Below are positions 60,692-64,000 of a stretch of 64,000 nucleotides of DNA, in pieces. Within the stretch, counting starts at the first letter, position 1. Every line of letters begins with the position of its first letter. Location of the stretch: contig NZ_JABZEE010000005.1 in assembly GCF_013387495.1 (NCBI RefSeq), positions 186,001 to 250,000 of the forward strand, written 5' to 3'. Under the pieces are notes generated by a model. The model saw only the letters and a program-made list of their open reading frames with translations. It was not told the DNA's origin and searched no databases. The translations under genes and the position numbers were made by a program. The stretch comes from Streptomyces sp. PKU-EA00015. GTDB taxonomy: Bacteria; Actinomycetota; Actinomycetes; Streptomycetales; Streptomycetaceae.

Positions 60692-61074
60692 GGTGCGACA
60701 TCCTCTGTTCCAACGATCCGGGGGAGCGGACGACGCCTGGGGGCGGCGTTGCTCCCGCACCGAGACCGTGGTCCCCTGCTCCACCGTTCTCGATGGTGAG
60801 GACCCTAAGGAAGGGCTCGGCGGTTCGTCACCACATCTGAGCTGAACTTGAGGATCACGGTCCGGAAACGGAGGGGTGAAACCGGGGCGAACGGTGATGT
60901 CAACGGCGCGGTGATCCGGGTCACGGGCACGAGTCGCACCGTCCCGAGGAAAAGCGCTGGTCGGAAACCGTGGGCGAGGGGTCGTTCCCCCGGTTGTGGT
61001 GTGGCGTGTTGCGGCGGCGACCGCCGGGCCCCTAAATGAGGCAAATCCCAAAAATTCCCCGGATCGGATGGCTC
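60692..61074. other. Divergent promoter region
   Basis: 383 bp between the lipoprotein and STAS genes. I found no clear promoter hexamers or gene. An upstream ATG at 61036 could extend the STAS protein by 13 residues. Confidence 0.35.
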
Positions 61075-61482
61075 ATGGTGCTCACCCACACGCTCGACCG
61101 TGGCGTACTGGTCGTCACGCTCCACGGCGACGTCATGATCAGTGACCGTGCCACGGTGTCGCAGCAGCTCGCGGAGGTCGTCCGGTCCTATCTGCCGCGG
61201 GCCGTGGTGATCGAGCTCCGGACGTCGGTGGTGAGCGCGGCGGCGCTCAGCGCCGTGCTGCGGGCGCACCGGCAGTGCGGCCAGGCGGGCATGACGCTGT
61301 CGGCGGTGGCCACGGTGGCATCGGCCAGGCGCCTGCTCGAGGCCGGTACGGACGGCTCCGGCCTGCGGGTCTTCGCCCGCCGCGCGGACGCCGTCACAGC
61401 GGCGGTCACGCCCGCGGCGACGCCGGTCGCCCCTCCCGCCGCGGTGACGCCTCCGGCGGCCGCTGCCCCGGCCCCGGCCTGA
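61075..61482 (+). CDS. STAS-domain anti-sigma-factor antagonist-like protein
   Basis: Small protein of 135 residues. The STAS-like fold covers about 1-100 (VLTHTLDRGVLVVTLHGDV, then PRAVVIELRTSVVSAAALSAV and a LSAVATVASARRLL segment). A phosphorylatable serine is not in the exact place of SpoIIAA; SVVSAAALSAV lies where the usual DCSGV loop would be, so the signalling serine is uncertain. The C-terminal 35 residues are Ala/Pro/Thr repeats. It converges with a SpoIIE-type phosphatase gene that also carries a HATPase kinase-like domain, suggesting a linked anti-sigma circuit. Confidence 0.78.
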   Translation: MVLTHTLDRGVLVVTLHGDVMISDRATVSQQLAEVVRSYLPRAVVIELRTSVVSAAALSAVLRAHRQCGQAGMTLSAVATVASARRLLEAGTDGSGLRVFARRADAVTAAVTPAATPVAPPAAVTPPAAAAPAPA

Positions 61483-61567
61483 CGGTCGGGGGTCGTCTCC
61501 GACGCCGCCCGGGGGCCGGGGCCTGAGCGTGTCGTGCGGCCGCCCGGGCGTCGCGCGCCGGTCCCGG

Positions 61568-64000
61568 TCACACCACCGGGCTCCCCGGCGTCGGAGGGAG
61601 CAACTGCTCCGTCCACACCGTCTTGCCCTCCCGCGCGTGCCGCGTTCCCCAGTGCTCCGTCAGCTGGGCGACGAGCAGCAGTCCGCGTCCGCCCTCGTCG
61701 GTGGCGCGGGCACGCCGCAGGTGCGGAGAGGTGCTGCTCGGGTCGGTGACCTCGCAGATCAGCCGGTGATGGTGGATCAGCCGCAGGGTCACCGGGCCCC
61801 CGGCGTAGCGGTACGCGTTGGTCACGAGCTCGCTGACGATCAGCTCGGTGGTGAACACCAGCTCGTCCAGCCCCCAAGCCGCCAGCTGTTCGGCCGTCAG
61901 CCGACGGGCCTTCGAAGGCGCGGTGGCCTCCGCGGTCAGCTCCCACGTGGCGACGAGTTCCGGCGCCAGCCTGCTCGTCCGTGCCAGCAGGAGCGCCACG
62001 TCGTCACTCGGCCGGGCGGGCAGGAGCGCGTCGACGACGTCCTCGGCCAGCTCGTCCAGCTGCCGCGGGCCGGACCCGCCGAGCACGGTGCACAGGCGGG
62101 CGATCCCGTCCTCCATGTCGTGCTCCTCGCCCTCGACGAGACCGTTGGTGTAGAGCGCGATCACGCTGCCCTCCGGCAGTGTCAGTTCCGCGGTCTCGAA
62201 CGGCAGTCCGCCGAGGCCGAGGGGCGGCCCGGCGGGCAGGTCCGGGACGCTCACGACGCCGTCCGGAGTCACCACCGCGGGGGGCGGGTGCCCGGCCCGC
62301 GCGATGCAGCACTGCCGGGCCACCGGGTCGTACACCGCGTACAGGCAGGTCGCCCCCACCACCTGCTCCCCGGGGCCTCCCTGGTCGTCGGGCTCCTGCT
62401 CGCCGGCGAGACGGGTGACGAGGTCGTCGAGGTGGGAGAGGACCTCGTCCGGTTCGAGGTCCAGGTCGGCCAGGGTGTGCACCGCGGTGCGCAGACGCCC
62501 CATGGTCGCGGCCGCGTTGATGCCGTGCCCCACGACGTCGCCGATGACGAGGGCGACCCGCGCCCCGGACAGGGGGACCACGTCGAACCAGTCGCCGCCG
62601 ACCCCCGCCGCACCGCCGGCCGGCAGGTAGCGATGGGCGACGAGGACCGCGGGGTGCTCCGGCAGCTCCCGCGGCATCAGCCTTCGCTGCAGCGCCAGCG
62701 CCGTCCTGCGCTGCTGCGTGAACCGCCGTGCGTTGTCGATGGACACGGCGGCCCGCGCGGCCAGTTCGCCCGCGAGCGTGAGGTCGTCCTCCTCGAACGG
62801 TTCGGGCAGCCGGGAGCGCCACAGGCTCATGCATCCCAGCACGAGGCCGCGCGCGGTGAGGGGCACGACCATCAGCGAATGCACCCCCCGCAGTTCCGCG
62901 GCCTCCGCGCGATCCAGACCCGCGAGCGCCTTCGACAGGTCGACGAAGGGCTCGAGGACGGGACGCCGGCCGGACAGACAGCGCGCCTGCGGTGTGCCGG
63001 GAGGGAAGGTGGTGAGCGTGCCCACCGGGAACATGATCTGTTCGGATGCGGCTGCGACGCTGTGCAGCGCCGTCCTGCGCACCGCGTCTCCCCTGCTGTC
63101 CGGAACCGGCTCCTCGCCGCGGCTGACCTGTTCCAGGAGGTCGACCGAGACGCAGTCGGCCAGTCCCGGCACGGCCGCCTCCGCGAGCTCGGAGGCGGTC
63201 GTCCCCACGTCCAGCGTCGTGCCGATCCCGGCGCCCGCGGCGCTGAGCAGCGCCAGCCTGCGCCGCGCCCGGTGCCGCTCGGTGACGTCCTCGACCAGCT
63301 GGGTCACTCCGAGCACCCGGCCGGTGGAGTCCTCCAGCCGGTACGCGGACACGTCGACGAACCGTTCCGTGGTGGGTGCGGCGAGCAGCCGGCAGGACTG
63401 CTCGGTGAAGATCAGCGGCTCCCCGGTGTCCAGTACCTCCCGCAGCCGGTCCTCCACGGTGTCCGCGTCCACCCGTACGAGGAAGTCACCGATCCTGAAC
63501 CCGCGCGCCTGCTCCGCCTCGAAGCCACCGAGACGGGCGATCGCCCGGTTGACGCGCAGGATGGTCAGAGCGGTGTCGTGGACCGCGAGCCCGATCGGGG
63601 ACCTGCGGAACAGGCCGTCCATCACCGAGCGGTCGATCTCCCACTGGACGACCTCGGCGGCCGGGGCACCGACCAGGAACCACTCCGTCTCCCCGTCGTC
63701 CCGCGTCACGAGCCGGGCGCGGACCCCGAAACCGAGGGTGCGCCCCTCCTTGACGCGTACGGGCACCACCCCGAACCAGCCCCGGTCCCGCCGGCACTCC
63801 GCCGCGGCCTTCATCAGGACCCCCTCGTCCTGGGGGTCCACCAGCAGCTCGGTGGCCTCCCGGCCGAGGGCCTCGCGGGACGCGTATCCGAGCAGTGCCT
63901 CCGCGCGCTCGCTCCAGCCGGTGACCCGCCCGTGCGGATCCAGCACCACGGAGACGGCCCGACCCAGCGAGAACGGGTCCTCCGGGCTCTCACTGATCAG
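61568..64000 (-). CDS. PAS-GAF-PP2C-HATPase signalling protein (partial)
   Basis: The gene reads off the window edge at 64000, so its N-terminus is missing; at least 810 residues are present. Visible order: PAS (SVVLDPHGRVTGWSERAEAL, start of the visible part), a second PAS (LFRRSPIGLAVHDTALTIL), a GAF domain, the SpoIIE-type PP2C domain (GGDWFDV, GDVVGHG, ARAGHPPP, LYTNGLVEG, SDDVALLLAR) and a C-terminal histidine-kinase-like ATPase (ELIVSELVTNAYRYAG, DEGGRGLLLVAQLTEHWG). This is a streptomycete fusion of a SpoIIE phosphatase with an RsbW-type anti-sigma-like kinase. Signals sensed by PAS/GAF would set the balance of both activities. Confidence 0.93.
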   Translation of the reverse strand: MISESPEDPFSLGRAVSVVLDPHGRVTGWSERAEALLGYASREALGREATELLVDPQDEGVLMKAAAECRRDRGWFGVVPVRVKEGRTLGFGVRARLVTRDDGETEWFLVGAPAAEVVQWEIDRSVMDGLFRRSPIGLAVHDTALTILRVNRAIARLGGFEAEQARGFRIGDFLVRVDADTVEDRLREVLDTGEPLIFTEQSCRLLAAPTTERFVDVSAYRLEDSTGRVLGVTQLVEDVTERHRARRRLALLSAAGAGIGTTLDVGTTASELAEAAVPGLADCVSVDLLEQVSRGEEPVPDSRGDAVRRTALHSVAAASEQIMFPVGTLTTFPPGTPQARCLSGRRPVLEPFVDLSKALAGLDRAEAAELRGVHSLMVVPLTARGLVLGCMSLWRSRLPEPFEEDDLTLAGELAARAAVSIDNARRFTQQRRTALALQRRLMPRELPEHPAVLVAHRYLPAGGAAGVGGDWFDVVPLSGARVALVIGDVVGHGINAAATMGRLRTAVHTLADLDLEPDEVLSHLDDLVTRLAGEQEPDDQGGPGEQVVGATCLYAVYDPVARQCCIARAGHPPPAVVTPDGVVSVPDLPAGPPLGLGGLPFETAELTLPEGSVIALYTNGLVEGEEHDMEDGIARLCTVLGGSGPRQLDELAEDVVDALLPARPSDDVALLLARTSRLAPELVATWELTAEATAPSKARRLTAEQLAAWGLDELVFTTELIVSELVTNAYRYAGGPVTLRLIHHHRLICEVTDPSSTSPHLRRARATDEGGRGLLLVAQLTEHWGTRHAREGKTVWTEQLLPPTPGSPVV

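Overview
The window is chromosomal DNA of a high-GC actinomycete, almost certainly a Streptomyces or close relative. Coding regions have strong G/C third-position bias, starts are often GTG, many genes are chained by 4-nt stop/start overlaps, and stem-loop terminators mostly lack U tracts. The gene families (SPW-repeat protein, DUF4383 protein, MmyB-like regulator fragment, SpoIIE-type phosphatases, monomeric isocitrate dehydrogenase, PucR regulator, AurF-type diiron oxygenase) fit this. I saw no tRNA, rRNA, CRISPR array, insertion sequence or prophage gene, and no PKS or NRPS.

0-9.1 kb (+): one long catabolic operon behind a good promoter (68-96): SDR, enoyl-CoA hydratase, ACAD10/11-type acyl-CoA dehydrogenase, SDR, APH-like kinase, SDR, acyl-CoA thioesterase II, and a fused hydratase/3-hydroxyacyl-CoA dehydrogenase. 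Two genes expected in such a pathway survive only as remnants: a thiolase reduced to 45 codons (4881-5018) and an acyl-CoA ligase reduced to a frameshifted C-terminus (about 5891-6030). The kinase plus ACAD10/11-type dehydrogenase pair is the signature of 4-hydroxyacyl-CoA catabolism (the bacterial levulinate Lva route, mammalian ACAD10/11). This is the most interesting system in the window.

9.1-18.3 kb: a 51-bp palindromic terminator; a minus-strand aldehyde dehydrogenase, quinone-oxidoreductase-like enzyme and MFS exporter, with a divergent MarR regulator and palindromic operators; an NfeD/SPFH membrane pair; a decayed MmyB-type regulator; a GNAT acetyltransferase; a membrane PP2C phosphatase.

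18.3-25.4 kb: a PucR-type regulator and a TetR regulator (-), divergent from a five-gene LIV-type ABC importer (+), with an 18-bp palindrome near -45 of the importer promoter.

25.6-34.9 kb: a secreted serine hydrolase of class A beta-lactamase fold, a Tat lipoprotein alpha/beta hydrolase, a TetR regulator, an overlapping three-gene operon (CSLREA beta-helix protein, secreted carboxylesterase, PaaK-like adenylating enzyme), and a small catalase-fold protein behind palindromes.

34.9-43.4 kb: two MDR oxidoreductases, a stress-type trio (DUF4383, hemerythrin, SPW), two related secreted lipases, and PolX.

43.4-50.3 kb (-): an AurF-type diiron oxygenase with a ferredoxin-ferredoxin reductase fusion, then a PadR-ABC ATPase-FtsX permease operon.

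50.3-64 kb: a lone solute-binding protein; an alpha-glucoside-type operon (GH13 glucosidase, lipoprotein, two permeases, one carrying an inserted Cna-B-like domain); icd; a glutamate-type binding lipoprotein; a STAS protein; and a multidomain PAS-GAF-PP2C-HATPase regulator cut by the window edge.
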